Origin: Deltaproteobacteria bacterium UBA2221
Lineage (GTDB): Bacteria; Desulfobacterota; Syntrophorhabdia; Syntrophorhabdales; WCHB1-27
Length of the DNA: 18,851 nt
NCBI GenBank assembly: GCA_002328485.1
Contig: DCUF01000069.1
Span: forward strand, 1-18,851
Direction: 5' to 3'
The notes beneath the pieces were generated by a model, which was not told where the DNA came from, made no database searches, and saw only the letters and a program-made list of their open reading frames with translations. This document shows, piece after piece, positions 1 through 7,325 of the stretch. The translations under genes were made by a program, and so were the position numbers. Position 1 is the first letter of the stretch. Every line of letters begins with the position of its first letter.

Positions 1-450
1 ACAGATTCTGGGGGACAGGTCAACAACGTACAACGACGTTCGATAGCGTTCCCCGTATGTGTAGACAGCATAACAAACTCCGGCGCTCAGCAAATACTTG
101 AACAAAAGCAATCCCGTAGAACCAAGTCCGGTAGCGACTGTAGTAAGATAGAGAAGGGCTCCAAAACCCCACTCGTGATGAACAACTGGGTTTAAGGTCG
201 GAATGTAGGAAAACACATCGCCCTTAGGAAAAGAATAGGTATTGAGAATCTCTCGAAACAAGGCCATTTCGTGAAACATATCTAGATCTACGAAATTAAG
301 TCGGCTGATGGCTCCAAGAAAGGTGGCAATTGTGCCGAAAAAGATGGCCATTCTGGCCAATTTCGACAGGCTATCTTCTTCCTTAGGTGGGGCATGTGTC
401 AAGGTTCTGTTGGCGGGTTTAGGCAAACTTGTTTTTTCTGATGTCACCAT
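1..450 (-). CDS. Polytopic membrane protein, putative GT-C-like glycosyltransferase (3' part cut off by window edge)
   Basis: Reading from an ATG at 450 down to position 1, the frame stays open for 150 codons and leaves the window, so only the N-terminal part is seen. After a polar N-terminus of about 30 residues comes a hydrophobic segment (around residues 33-46), then a conserved-looking stretch with LDMFHEMALF, GDVFSYIP and HHEWGFGALLYL, followed by another hydrophobic segment. The same pattern (D-x-D-x-F, then D-x-F-x-Y, then a W-G or G-W motif before a membrane helix) occurs near the N-terminus of the gene at 581-2020, which lies upstream in the same direction, so the two look like paralogues. 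Acidic residues in the first extracytoplasmic loop are typical of GT-C transferases that use lipid-linked sugars; this assignment is inference. The ribosome site is weak (GGAA about 9 nt upstream). Coding confidence is good, function is not. Confidence 0.7.
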   Translation of the reverse strand, partial: MVTSEKTSLPKPANRTLTHAPPKEEDSLSKLARMAIFFGTIATFLGAISRLNFVDLDMFHEMALFREILNTYSFPKGDVFSYIPTLNPVVHHEWGFGALLYLTTVATGLGSTGLLLFKYLLSAGVCYAVYTYGERYRTSLYVVDLSPRIC

Positions 451-580
451 TTTTTGAATTTCCAGTTCCCCTACGATGGGAAAATTTCAATGCGTTCGGA
501 CATAAAGGTGGGCATAGATGCCTTTTCAGTAGTCCGGTTTTTCGCGAAATACATACTCTGCCATAACCTTGAAGAACTTT

Positions 581-2020
581 CTATTTGGCTTCTCTCCAAT
601 CGATTGGTAGGAATATTACACATTTCGCATCCGAATATACTTCCCGCCAATTGCTCGCCTTTCGGAGCAAATCAATGAGCGGTTGGTGGGGGCCTATCTG
701 GAGAAAGAACGCATCAGGACGCGCCTCCTTGACAATAGACTCAAGCGGTAATTTTCCAGTGGACTCCTCTGCATACCTCTTCCATTCATCCTTACCATAC
801 ATGTAGAGCCTTCCATCGATGGCGATTTTCCACTCTGGTCTTCCATTCAGGATTAAGGGGCCACCGTATTCCCTTGTGTTGTAGATGCGTCCGGCAGGCA
901 ACACGGTTTTTAGCCAGGCGATGCCTTCCACTGGTATTCTGTCGGCGAAAACAGGTTGCCCACACACCATCGGAGTCGCGATAGCTACGCAGAATGCCCC
1001 CAGAACCACCGAGGCAGACAAGGGTCTGCTGCACGTGCTATTACCGGGCCACCGAAACAGGCGGTCAGGTATTTCGCTGTCTATGAGTCGGGCAAAGATG
1101 GGAATCATAGCAACACCCCAGAACAAGGCAAAACGGGCGCTCGCTATGGTTAGCGCGGTCATTACGAGAAAGATGATGATCTGGTCCACCTTCAATTCTT
1201 TTCGCCGTTTCAAGAAAATCGGCAGAAAAAATGCCAGGGCCAGCCAGAAAAAGATCATGGAGGCCACGACACCCGGGTGCCAGGCCGGGAGCCACTCATT
1301 GACTCTCAGGCTTCGAGCGATGTCTGCATTTGCTTTTGCGACGGGAATGATATCAAACCCTATCGGACTTACGAATTGCGCCGCTAATCCGATCAGACAG
1401 GCTGCGGTAATACCCCACGGCTTGTCTTTGCTCATGTCAAGATGAAATCTTACCCACCCGACGACGGCCATTACACTCAGCAATAGAAAGCCAAGAGACA
1501 CGGACGGATGTGAATTTTGCCAAATCAAAAGAACGGGTACAAGGGCAAAAATCCTCAACCCCACTTTCATGTCGGAGCACACAAGGAAGAGCATAAGCGC
1601 AAAGCAACAAAGCGCAAAGCTCTGGGGCCGAACATTACTGTTGCTATAACCGACCAGAAAACCGATAACGACAGCGCATACGACGCTGAAGATCCTCATC
1701 CTACTCTGGATGGCTGACCACCCCGCAATGGCATAAGCGGCAGCCATAAGCCCCGCATGCACCCACTGAACGCCACGCCACGAACAGACCTTATATGCCC
1801 CGGCGAATACCAATTGCGCTATCCATCCCAGAACGGGTATTAGCTCTCCAGAATGTGTGTACGTAAATGGGTCCCTGGTGATAAGGGCGCCCTGTTCAAG
1901 CATCAACTGACCGATCTTGATCTGCCAGAAAATATCGAAATCTGCGATGGGTCTTAGCTGCAGGATTATCGCAACAGCAAACCCCATCAGAAGAAGTATG
2001 AGATTGGATTTCTTCATCAC
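581..2020 (-). CDS. Polytopic membrane protein, GT-C-like, probable glycosyltransferase
   Basis: A 479-residue protein with about ten hydrophobic segments spread along its length. The first helix (around residues 5-22) is followed by IADFDIFWQIKIGQL and DPFTYTHSGE, the D-x-D-x-[FW] and D-x-F-x-Y pattern seen in a large, poorly characterised family of bacterial membrane proteins usually placed with GT-C glycosyltransferases. The C-terminal 100 residues (from about 375) are hydrophilic (YNTREYGGPLILNGRPEWKIAIDGR) and probably form a periplasmic domain. Codon 1 is GTG at 2020 and the next codon is ATG at 2017; neither has a clear ribosome site, so the exact start is open. It is followed 130 nt later by the related gene at 1-450 and is divergent from the GT87-like gene. 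Substrate is unknown; a role in surface glycan or glycoprotein synthesis is inferred from the neighbours. Confidence 0.8.
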   Translation of the reverse strand: MMKKSNLILLLMGFAVAIILQLRPIADFDIFWQIKIGQLMLEQGALITRDPFTYTHSGELIPVLGWIAQLVFAGAYKVCSWRGVQWVHAGLMAAAYAIAGWSAIQSRMRIFSVVCAVVIGFLVGYSNSNVRPQSFALCCFALMLFLVCSDMKVGLRIFALVPVLLIWQNSHPSVSLGFLLLSVMAVVGWVRFHLDMSKDKPWGITAACLIGLAAQFVSPIGFDIIPVAKANADIARSLRVNEWLPAWHPGVVASMIFFWLALAFFLPIFLKRRKELKVDQIIIFLVMTALTIASARFALFWGVAMIPIFARLIDSEIPDRLFRWPGNSTCSRPLSASVVLGAFCVAIATPMVCGQPVFADRIPVEGIAWLKTVLPAGRIYNTREYGGPLILNGRPEWKIAIDGRLYMYGKDEWKRYAEESTGKLPLESIVKEARPDAFFLQIGPHQPLIDLLRKASNWREVYSDAKCVIFLPIDWREAK

Positions 2021-2199
2021 CCACGAATGCTTTTGACCAATAGGCGCTTTTGCGGAACAACCGAACAGTAATTACCACATTTGAGAGACGGACAACAGTG
2101 CAAATTTTGCGCCCAAAGGCTGTAAGATTTGATACTCAGGCCCATCCGCAAACCAAAACAATTGTTTTCCAGCAAGCGATTTGTTACGTTAGCGAATAT
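2021..2199. other. Divergent intergenic region
   Basis: This stretch separates the minus-strand membrane gene from the plus-strand GT87-like gene and should contain both promoters. The plus-strand reading frame is open back to 2050, but the residues encoded there are polar and do not look like a glycosyltransferase N-terminus, so I treat them as non-coding. I do not see a convincing -35/-10 pair. Confidence 0.35.
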
Positions 2200-3405
2200 A
2201 TGACCGCTTCGTCTTTCTTTACCCCCTGGCGTCTAACATGGTACCCACGCATAATTCTTTTCGCGGTCCTGGCGGGGATTCTCATCGGCGCACTCACCGG
2301 AGATGGTCCCGAGACGCTTACCGGTCGACTGGGTGGAGATTTTCCGGCATTCTACGCTGCCGGGCGAACTGTAGCGCGTGGTGAGTTTCGCAGCCTATAC
2401 GATTATGTGCATCAGCAGGATATGCAGAAGGATTTGTTTCCCGCCAGTAATTACAGACAAACGATGCCCTTCCCTTATCCGCCCTTTGTCGCGCTAGCCT
2501 ATTATCCGATGGTTTTGCTCAATTACCGGATTTCGTTTCTTGCCCACACTCTCTTGATGGTATTGGCAATAGGGGTTGCTGCATGGTTGCTGGCCCGCAG
2601 AGTACCATTTCTTCAGGAATACTTTACCTTGTTCGTAGTTGTAATGCTTCTATATTATCCAATGCTGCGTTCTGCGATAGGGGGTCAAAATACTCCGATT
2701 ACGTTTCTCCTTTTCGTCGCCGTCTGGTATGCCGGTTCATCACACAAGGAATGGCTTGCCGGAGTCTTCCTCGGCTTAATGCTCTTCAAACCACAGTTTG
2801 GTATCCCTCTGATCGGACTTCATCTTCTCGCCGGGCGCTGGCGATCTGTGATAACCGGTTCCTTGGTAGGTGTAGCCCTCTATGCGGTCACCACCCATCT
2901 CTTTGGCCCTTCCTGGGTCAAGGAGTGGATTCACTATGCCTCCTGGGTTTCGACTATCGCTGCTGCCATCGACGGGCCAAATAGCGTATGCTGGCTGGGC
3001 TTTTTTCAGTCTATCCTCGGCGTTCAGAGCAGATTCGCCCTGCTTGCCGGCTGGTCGTTTGCTGCGGCGACCATTCTTGCCATTTCACTGGTTTGGCTGA
3101 GAGCACGTAACAAGACAGATTTGTCCGTTGAATTTTCCCTGGCTGCCGTGGCTCTTGTCCTTATGCAACCTCACGCCATGTACTATGACATGGCTTTGGT
3201 ACTATTCACCTTTGCAATACAGATGCTAAACGACCCCACCAAAATGAAGGTGCTTATCCTGATGTGGATACTCGCGATAAGTCAAGTAACGGCACGGTTG
3301 TTAGGATTCAGCCCCCTTTTTGTTCTGCTCCTTTGTTCGTGCTGCTTGGGCATTGCGTTACTGAGAGAAGAGAGCCGATCCGCGCCATATAATCGGCAAT
3401 GGTGA
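2200..3405 (+). CDS. GT87/DUF2029-type membrane glycosyltransferase
   Basis: The protein has about ten membrane segments and the hallmarks of the DUF2029/GT87 family. These are a short cytoplasmic N-terminus and first helix, then GGDFPAFYAAGRTVARGEF and SLYDYVHQQDMQ in the first periplasmic loop, then FPYPPFVALAYYPM before the next helices. Characterised GT87 members are polyprenyl-phosphate-mannose-dependent mannosyltransferases acting on the periplasmic face of the inner membrane; the D of GGDFPAFY is the expected catalytic acidic position. I take the ATG at 2200 as start (about 401 residues), because the family usually begins shortly before the first helix; the frame remains open to 2050 and no start has a good ribosome site. 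The downstream gene encodes a likely polyprenyl-phosphate sugar synthase, which would supply the donor; that coupling is inference from adjacency. Confidence 0.82.
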   Translation: MTASSFFTPWRLTWYPRIILFAVLAGILIGALTGDGPETLTGRLGGDFPAFYAAGRTVARGEFRSLYDYVHQQDMQKDLFPASNYRQTMPFPYPPFVALAYYPMVLLNYRISFLAHTLLMVLAIGVAAWLLARRVPFLQEYFTLFVVVMLLYYPMLRSAIGGQNTPITFLLFVAVWYAGSSHKEWLAGVFLGLMLFKPQFGIPLIGLHLLAGRWRSVITGSLVGVALYAVTTHLFGPSWVKEWIHYASWVSTIAAAIDGPNSVCWLGFFQSILGVQSRFALLAGWSFAAATILAISLVWLRARNKTDLSVEFSLAAVALVLMQPHAMYYDMALVLFTFAIQMLNDPTKMKVLILMWILAISQVTARLLGFSPLFVLLLCSCCLGIALLREESRSAPYNRQW

Positions 3406-3461
3406 TTTGAGGCTACAGCCTGTGGGCGTTGCCAGACAATGCAGTGGAGGGAAGATGATTT

Positions 3462-4583
3462 ATGAATAACATTTTTGAGGTGTCCGTTATTTTACCGACC
3501 CGTAACGAGGCGCAAAACATAGCCCCTATTATCACGCAAATCTCTAACGTGCTTAACGAGAATAATCTTTCCGGTGAGATTATTGTTGTAGATGACGATT
3601 CTTCCGACGGGACAGCAGCAATTGCTGAGAATGTGTCGAAGGGTTGCCCCGTGCGGGTGTTTGTCAGGAAAGGCGTTCGCGGTCTCGCAACCGCCGTTAT
3701 GAAAGGCTTTGAACTTGCCGAAGGCCGAGTCTGTGTTGTAATGGACGCTGATTTCAGCCATCCCCTTGAGAGGATACCCAATATGGTATTCCCCATCCTG
3801 GAAGACAAATGCGACATGACCGTGGGTAGCAGATATGTTTCCGGAGGTGGCTGTCATGACTGGCCCCTTATTAGAAGGATCGTGAGCAGGGGCTCTGGTC
3901 TATTGGCAAAAGGCGTCACACGGCTTTCCGATCCCACCAGCGGATTTATGGCTATCAGGAGAGAACTGGTCGCGGATGCCGATCTTGACCCGGTGGGCTG
4001 GAAAATAGTGCTGGAAACGGCAGTGAAGGTACGACCAAGACTTATCGAAGTACCTATTGTTTTTACTGATCGTGAGCAGGGAGAGAGCAAACTCGATACG
4101 AAAGTACAAGTGGACTACTTGCGTCACCTTTTCAAGCTCTATCTCCACACATACAGAGGTTTCGCCCGGTTCACTCAGTTCTGTATTGTTGGATTATCCG
4201 GCGTAGCGGTCGACACCCTTGCCCTGATGGCTATGGTCGAGATCGTCAAGTTCGATCCCCGTATGGCAGTCGTCGTTGCCTTCCTTTTCGCTGTAAGCTG
4301 GAATTACGGCCTCAACAGGGTTTGGACCTTCAAGGAGTTTGAAAGCAAAAGATACAGCTATGTCTCATTCGTTCTGATCAGCGCCGTGGGGTTAGGTATA
4401 CGTGTAGGCATCATGCATCTGCTCCTCGAATACGCAGGCATGAAGGCCGGAAGGCTGTATATTATCGCCAGCTTTGTGGGTATCCTGTTTGCTTCAGTCT
4501 TTAATTTCATTGCGGCCAGGTATATCAGCTTTTCCGATCAATCGAAGAAGACCGGAAGCATAGAAGTGCCGTCGAAATCGTGA
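3462..4583 (+). CDS. Polyprenyl-phosphate mannosyl/glucosyl synthase-like GT2 with C-terminal GtrA domain
   Basis: Residues 7-225 form a GT2 (GT-A fold) domain of the dolichyl-phosphate mannose synthase type: VSVILPTRNEAQNI at 7-20, the nucleotide-binding VDDDSSDGT at 43-51, the metal-binding DAD at 95-97 followed by FSHP, GSRY at 122-125, DPTSGF at 157-162 and EVPIVFTDREQGESKL near 196-211. Residues 235-360 are a GtrA-like four-helix membrane domain (FTQFCIVGLSGVAVDTLALMAM, then NYGLNRVWTFKEF). Such fusions transfer a sugar, commonly mannose or glucose, from its nucleotide to polyprenyl phosphate on the cytoplasmic face, and the GtrA part is thought to anchor or flip the product. The ATG at 3462 is preceded by GGAGGGAAGA. 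It lies 56 nt after the GT87-like gene and is probably co-transcribed with it. Sugar specificity cannot be read from the sequence. Confidence 0.9.
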   Translation: MNNIFEVSVILPTRNEAQNIAPIITQISNVLNENNLSGEIIVVDDDSSDGTAAIAENVSKGCPVRVFVRKGVRGLATAVMKGFELAEGRVCVVMDADFSHPLERIPNMVFPILEDKCDMTVGSRYVSGGGCHDWPLIRRIVSRGSGLLAKGVTRLSDPTSGFMAIRRELVADADLDPVGWKIVLETAVKVRPRLIEVPIVFTDREQGESKLDTKVQVDYLRHLFKLYLHTYRGFARFTQFCIVGLSGVAVDTLALMAMVEIVKFDPRMAVVVAFLFAVSWNYGLNRVWTFKEFESKRYSYVSFVLISAVGLGIRVGIMHLLLEYAGMKAGRLYIIASFVGILFASVFNFIAARYISFSDQSKKTGSIEVPSKS

Positions 4584-4637
4584 CGAGAATCATCCTCCTG
4601 GTATGGAAGACCGCATCGTTTGAATACTCCGCTGTCG

Positions 4638-5717
4638 CTAGCGGCGGATCGTTCCGAACACGGACTTCCATAGGTCTATAAAACACCGTGGCGCTTGCAT
4701 CAGTCCTAAAAGCATGGTTCCGGTGTAAACCAGCCCCCAATATTTGTTAAACGGCCTCCCGACAACGAGAAACGCAACAACATAAATGCCCACGGTGGAG
4801 GCGATTCTCAATCCCAGCGCTCCACGCCAGCCTGCCAGGCCCAGCAAGACTATGGGTGTTATCAGCGCGGTTACCCAGAGAGGCGGGAGGAGAAGGTAGG
4901 GATGCATCTGAACGGTGGATAGAACGAAGGGCCAACCCCCGAAAACGATCCATCCGCCCTCCATGACTCGGTCACTTTCGGTAATCAACTTTATAACGAG
5001 GGACCAATGAACCAGAAACCCGACTCCGAAGGCCATGATGCCCGTGAACCAGGCCAGCGCTTCTCTACGATGCCCCTCCCAAATCGACAATACCAGCATT
5101 ACCATAACGAAAGGAAGAGCCAGTTCCCTTAGAAAGAGCGCCAAGAGGCCCGACAACACGGATAACCAGACCAGGCCTCTTCCGTATGCCGCCAACGAGA
5201 AAGTGATCAGCGTCCCCGCCCAAAACTCATGCGCCACGAAACAGTCACTCGACACGCTGTAGATGATTGGCCCTTGAAGCAACAGCATGGCAAACATGGT
5301 TTGAGGAAAAGAAAGGTTGCTTCGGCGCAAAACGTTTAACCAAAGGAGAGATGACGCTAAGGCTAATACTACAGCCATCAACTTACTCACACGATCGTTT
5401 GGCAACAATGCCATTAGCCAGGCAAGCGTCGGTAAGCGCCAGTTGAAGACACTCGCTGTTGCGTAACCTCTACCCCTCAATTCATAGCCTGCCGCTTCAT
5501 AGTATGCCTCGCCCAAACGCATTCGGTCGATAATTGCGTGATAGCACTTCAGATCCTCGCCCTTGCCTTTCAGCGGGGGAGGATGCTTTGCCAAAACTCC
5601 ATAGCCGATCGTTGCGAAAAGGGCGATAGCCAACAGTACGACAGCATATCTGGAAATGCCGGAAAACCGAGTGGCCTTCGTAAACCCCATATTATTTCCC
5701 ATCTCTTCTGTCTTCAT
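4638..5717 (-). CDS. Polytopic membrane protein of unknown function, possibly GT-C-like
   Basis: A protein of about 359 residues with 8-10 hydrophobic segments. After the first helix the soluble loop reads GEDLKCYHAIIDRMRLGEAYYEAAGYELRG, then GYATASVFNWRLPTLAWLMALLP. This is similar in layout to GT-C and DUF2029-type proteins (acidic residue, then G-x-x-Y-Y-x-A, then a proline before the next helix), but no family-specific motif is certain. The frame starts with a TTG at 5735; internal ATGs lie at 5717, 5702 and 5690. None has a strong ribosome site and I chose 5717 arbitrarily; 5690 (GGGA upstream) is nearly as good. It converges with the GT2-GtrA gene, with 54 nt between the stops, and is divergent from the Flp pilin genes. 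A role in glycan assembly is suggested only by context. Confidence 0.75.
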   Translation of the reverse strand: MKTEEMGNNMGFTKATRFSGISRYAVVLLAIALFATIGYGVLAKHPPPLKGKGEDLKCYHAIIDRMRLGEAYYEAAGYELRGRGYATASVFNWRLPTLAWLMALLPNDRVSKLMAVVLALASSLLWLNVLRRSNLSFPQTMFAMLLLQGPIIYSVSSDCFVAHEFWAGTLITFSLAAYGRGLVWLSVLSGLLALFLRELALPFVMVMLVLSIWEGHRREALAWFTGIMAFGVGFLVHWSLVIKLITESDRVMEGGWIVFGGWPFVLSTVQMHPYLLLPPLWVTALITPIVLLGLAGWRGALGLRIASTVGIYVVAFLVVGRPFNKYWGLVYTGTMLLGLMQAPRCFIDLWKSVFGTIRR

Positions 5718-5865
5718 GGAAGTGCTGCCCCACAATGTGGCTTATTCATCGTAGTTTTGCAGATGGAGGATCGAATAACAAGGCCGATACCAAAAAAACC
5801 CCTATAGATTCCTGATATGTCATACGATAATATACAGTAGAATTACCGTTAGGAGGAGGTTCTGA

Positions 5866-6024
5866 ATGAGATGCATTTCGGCTTTCCTGAAAAGCGACAA
5901 AGGGGCGACTGCGGTGGAATATGCTTTGATGGTATCAGGCATTGCTGCTGTGGTCTGCGTAGTTGCCGCACTGCTCGGCACCAATGTTCTGCGCCTGTTT
6001 CAGTCGGCGATTACCGGTTGGTAG
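5866..6024 (+). CDS. flp: Flp-type prepilin, divergent paralogue (52 aa)
   Basis: A 52-residue protein beginning MRCISAFLKSDKG. The basic leader ends in G13 and is followed by ATAVEYALMVSGIAAVV, the Flp prepilin signature with the invariant E-Y pair. The prepilin peptidase encoded downstream is expected to cut after G13, leaving a 39-residue mature pilin that is almost entirely hydrophobic. An AGGAGGAGGT ribosome site at 5851-5860 lies 5 nt before the ATG, which fixes the start. It differs from the second pilin: Ala replaces the usual Gly after E-Y, it has two cysteines (one in the leader, one in the mature helix) and it ends in Trp. It may be the less abundant or specialised subunit; that is inference. 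A sequence rich in TATA-like motifs (ATAATATACA, 5827-5838) upstream may contain its promoter. Confidence 0.88.
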   Translation: MRCISAFLKSDKGATAVEYALMVSGIAAVVCVVAALLGTNVLRLFQSAITGW

Positions 6025-6076
6025 TACAGTTTAATAGGATCTAACACTTTTTCATCGCCCGGCCGCTGATTGTTCC

Positions 6077-6104
6077 TTGACAAGGTGTACCCAAAAGTAT
6101 TAAT
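6077..6104 (+). promoter_or_regulatory. Candidate sigma-70 promoter upstream of the second flp gene
   Basis: A perfect -35 hexamer TTGACA at 6077-6082 is followed by TATTAAT at 6098-6104, giving a spacer of 15-17 nt depending on which hexamer is used as -10. If used, transcription would start near 6110 and give the second pilin an untranslated leader of about 325 nt. The -10 matches the consensus at only four of six positions, so this is a candidate. Confidence 0.4.
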
Positions 6105-6435
6105 TGTTCACCAATAGCACAATTGGCGGAAATAGTGTAGTCCAGCTTTTATAGACGCGTGTGATTGAGGAGCGAGAAAGGGCGTCATGGCAGGGAATGG
6201 CAATAGATTTTCTCTCTTCCGTTTTAACACCTATGGATTACACCACCCTATGGGTCGGGTTACAGCTTGCGGTTACCCCCATTCGAGCCACAAAAATAGT
6301 AATAACGCAGAATGGTTTGTTTCCCGATTCAAGGATATACTGAGTGTAGATGACTTATTACTTGCGATAACGAGAGAGGTAACCGATAACGATGTAATAA
6401 GTTGCCATACTACAAAAATAGAGGAGGATTAGAAA
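6105..6435 (+). other. Non-coding, hairpin-rich leader between the two flp genes
   Basis: The 411 nt between the two pilin genes contain no convincing gene. Three possible hairpins are visible: GGGT and ACCC closing an imperfect stem at 6257-6278, CCATTC/GAATGG at 6279-6284 and 6310-6315, and a perfect 8-bp CTTATTAC/GTAATAAG at 6354-6361 and 6394-6401 with a 32-nt loop. The loop of the last carries CGATAAC twice (6364-6370 and 6384-6390). GAGGAGG at 6421-6427, 8 nt before the ATG, is the ribosome site of the second pilin. One small frame (ATG at 6187, stop at 6430-6432) runs through the region, but its first half looks random. The leader may regulate or stabilise pilin mRNA; this is inference. 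Confidence 0.4.
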
Positions 6436-6597
6436 ATGGAAAGGATTAAAAGATTTTTCAGAGACGAGGAAGGCGCAACGGCAGTTGAGTACGGATTGAT
6501 GGTAGCGGCCATCGCAGCAGTAATCGTGGCAGTTGTGTTTACACTGGGTACAAAGGTAAGCAACGCTTTCCAGAGTGTCAACGCCTCCATGAAATAA
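6436..6597 (+). CDS. flp: Flp-type major prepilin (53 aa)
   Basis: A 53-residue protein, MERIKRFFRDEEG followed by ATAVEYGLMVAAIAAVIVAVV, which is a textbook Flp prepilin: basic leader, processing site after G13, the E-Y pair, Gly next, then a hydrophobic helix and a short polar tail ending VNASMK. The mature product has 40 residues and would polymerise into the Tad pilus. The ribosome site GAGGAGG ends 8 nt before the ATG. It is the more canonical of the two pilins and, with a strong ribosome site, a long leader and a stable hairpin just after it, is likely the highly expressed major subunit (inference). Confidence 0.93.
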   Translation: MERIKRFFRDEEGATAVEYGLMVAAIAAVIVAVVFTLGTKVSNAFQSVNASMK

Positions 6598-6621
6598 GGA
6601 AGCTGAGACAGCGTGTGTTTC

Positions 6622-6659
6622 GAAGAGGGAAGACCACTGGGCGGTGGTCTTCCCTCTTC
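6622..6659 (+). terminator. Perfect 16-bp hairpin after flp (attenuator or transcript-end structure)
   Basis: GAAGAGGGAAGACCAC at 6622-6637 is the exact reverse complement of 6644-6659, with a 6-nt loop TGGGCG. It starts 24 nt after the pilin stop codon. The run after the stem (ATCCTTAATTAG) is not a proper T tract, so it is a weak intrinsic terminator at best. It more likely protects the abundant flp mRNA from 3' decay or allows partial read-through into cpaA and the assembly genes. It also occludes the GTG at 6613 as a cpaA start. Confidence 0.6.
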
Positions 6660-6687
6660 ATCCTTAATTAGGTCGATTCAGGAGATG

Positions 6688-7212
6688 ATGGGTTCAACGA
6701 TACCGTGGTTACTGGTATTGATTTTAGCAATTTCAGTTTATTTCGACGTTCGCAACCGTCGAATACCCAACCTGCTGACGTTTCCTGCTGCACTGGCAGG
6801 AATAGCATTACACACCTTCAATTCCGGAATTCATGGATTCTCATTTTCTATTACGGGTCTCATTTTGGGCCTCGCAGTGCTCTTGCCCTTTTATGCCATG
6901 GGGGGCATGGGCGCTGGAGACGTGAAGCTCATGGGCGCCGTGGGCGCCTTCCTCGGACCGAAGGGCCTTTTTATCGCCTTTTTGTTGACGGGCCTCGTTG
7001 GCGGAATCTACGCCCTGATCCTTTTTGCCCTTCACGGGCATTTGAAAAATACACTGATGCGCTATGGCCTTATGGCCAAGATGATTTTGGTCGGCCATAA
7101 GATTGCCTACATCCCCGCGCCCCCGGAGGCGGCCGGAAAACCGAAGCTGCGCTATGCGGTTGCCATAGCCATAGGAACGGTTCTCTCTTTTTTTGTAGCA
7201 AAAATATATTGA
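6688..7212 (+). CDS. cpaA: Prepilin peptidase of the Tad system (CpaA/TadV)
   Basis: This is an A24-family aspartic prepilin peptidase of about 174 residues. The first catalytic Asp is D20 in SVYFDVRNRRIPN and the second is D78 in GGMGAGDVKLMGAVGAF, both in the spacing typical of the short CpaA/TadV type that lacks the N-terminal methyltransferase domain. It has about six membrane helices and would cleave the Flp prepilins after their conserved glycine on the cytoplasmic face. The ATG at 6688 sits 3 nt after AGGAG (6680-6684), a short but usable spacing; ATG at 6685 is the alternative. The same frame is open back to a GTG at 6613, but that would start inside the hairpin and add unrelated residues. 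It lies 90 nt after flp and begins the assembly part of the locus. Confidence 0.92.
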   Translation: MGSTIPWLLVLILAISVYFDVRNRRIPNLLTFPAALAGIALHTFNSGIHGFSFSITGLILGLAVLLPFYAMGGMGAGDVKLMGAVGAFLGPKGLFIAFLLTGLVGGIYALILFALHGHLKNTLMRYGLMAKMILVGHKIAYIPAPPEAAGKPKLRYAVAIAIGTVLSFFVAKIY

Positions 7213-7260
7213 CGTAGAAGAAAAAAGTTTTATTATTCCTCATGAGACACGATAACACTA

Positions 7261-7289
7261 TTGACGTGACAATGACCTTCATTACAAAG
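7261..7289 (+). promoter_or_regulatory. Candidate promoter upstream of cpaB
   Basis: TTGACG at 7261-7266 and TACAAA at 7284-7289 are separated by 17 nt and match the sigma-70 hexamers at five and four of six positions. The gap between cpaA and cpaB (113 nt) is A/T-rich and longer than most gaps in the locus, which is compatible with an internal promoter. Support is weak. Confidence 0.25.
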
Positions 7290-7325
7290 TATGATTGATC
7301 AAAAACGGATGGCCGGAGGTGTAGA

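Noticed and set aside
885..1445. Long antisense frames inside real genes (also 7626-8519, 12064-12729, 13944-14654)
   Set aside because: They lie opposite strongly supported genes of known families and show no domain, signal or codon pattern of their own.
4584..4660. Bidirectional terminator between the converging genes
   Set aside because: A small TCCGC/GCGGA hairpin is present, but it overlaps the end of the minus-strand gene and has no T tract on either side.
6231..6315. Possible c-di-GMP (GEMM) or other riboswitch suggested by GGGTTAC and CCATTCGA motifs
   Set aside because: The motifs are in the wrong order and the conserved GEMM core around GCAAA and the tetraloop receptor is not seen.
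6161..6432. Two small overlapping plus-strand frames between the flp genes (GTG at 6161, ATG at 6187)
   Set aside because: Neither has a good ribosome site or recognisable residues, they overlap in different frames, and the region looks like a structured leader. The 3' half of the frame from 6187 is mildly protein-like, so it is not fully excluded.
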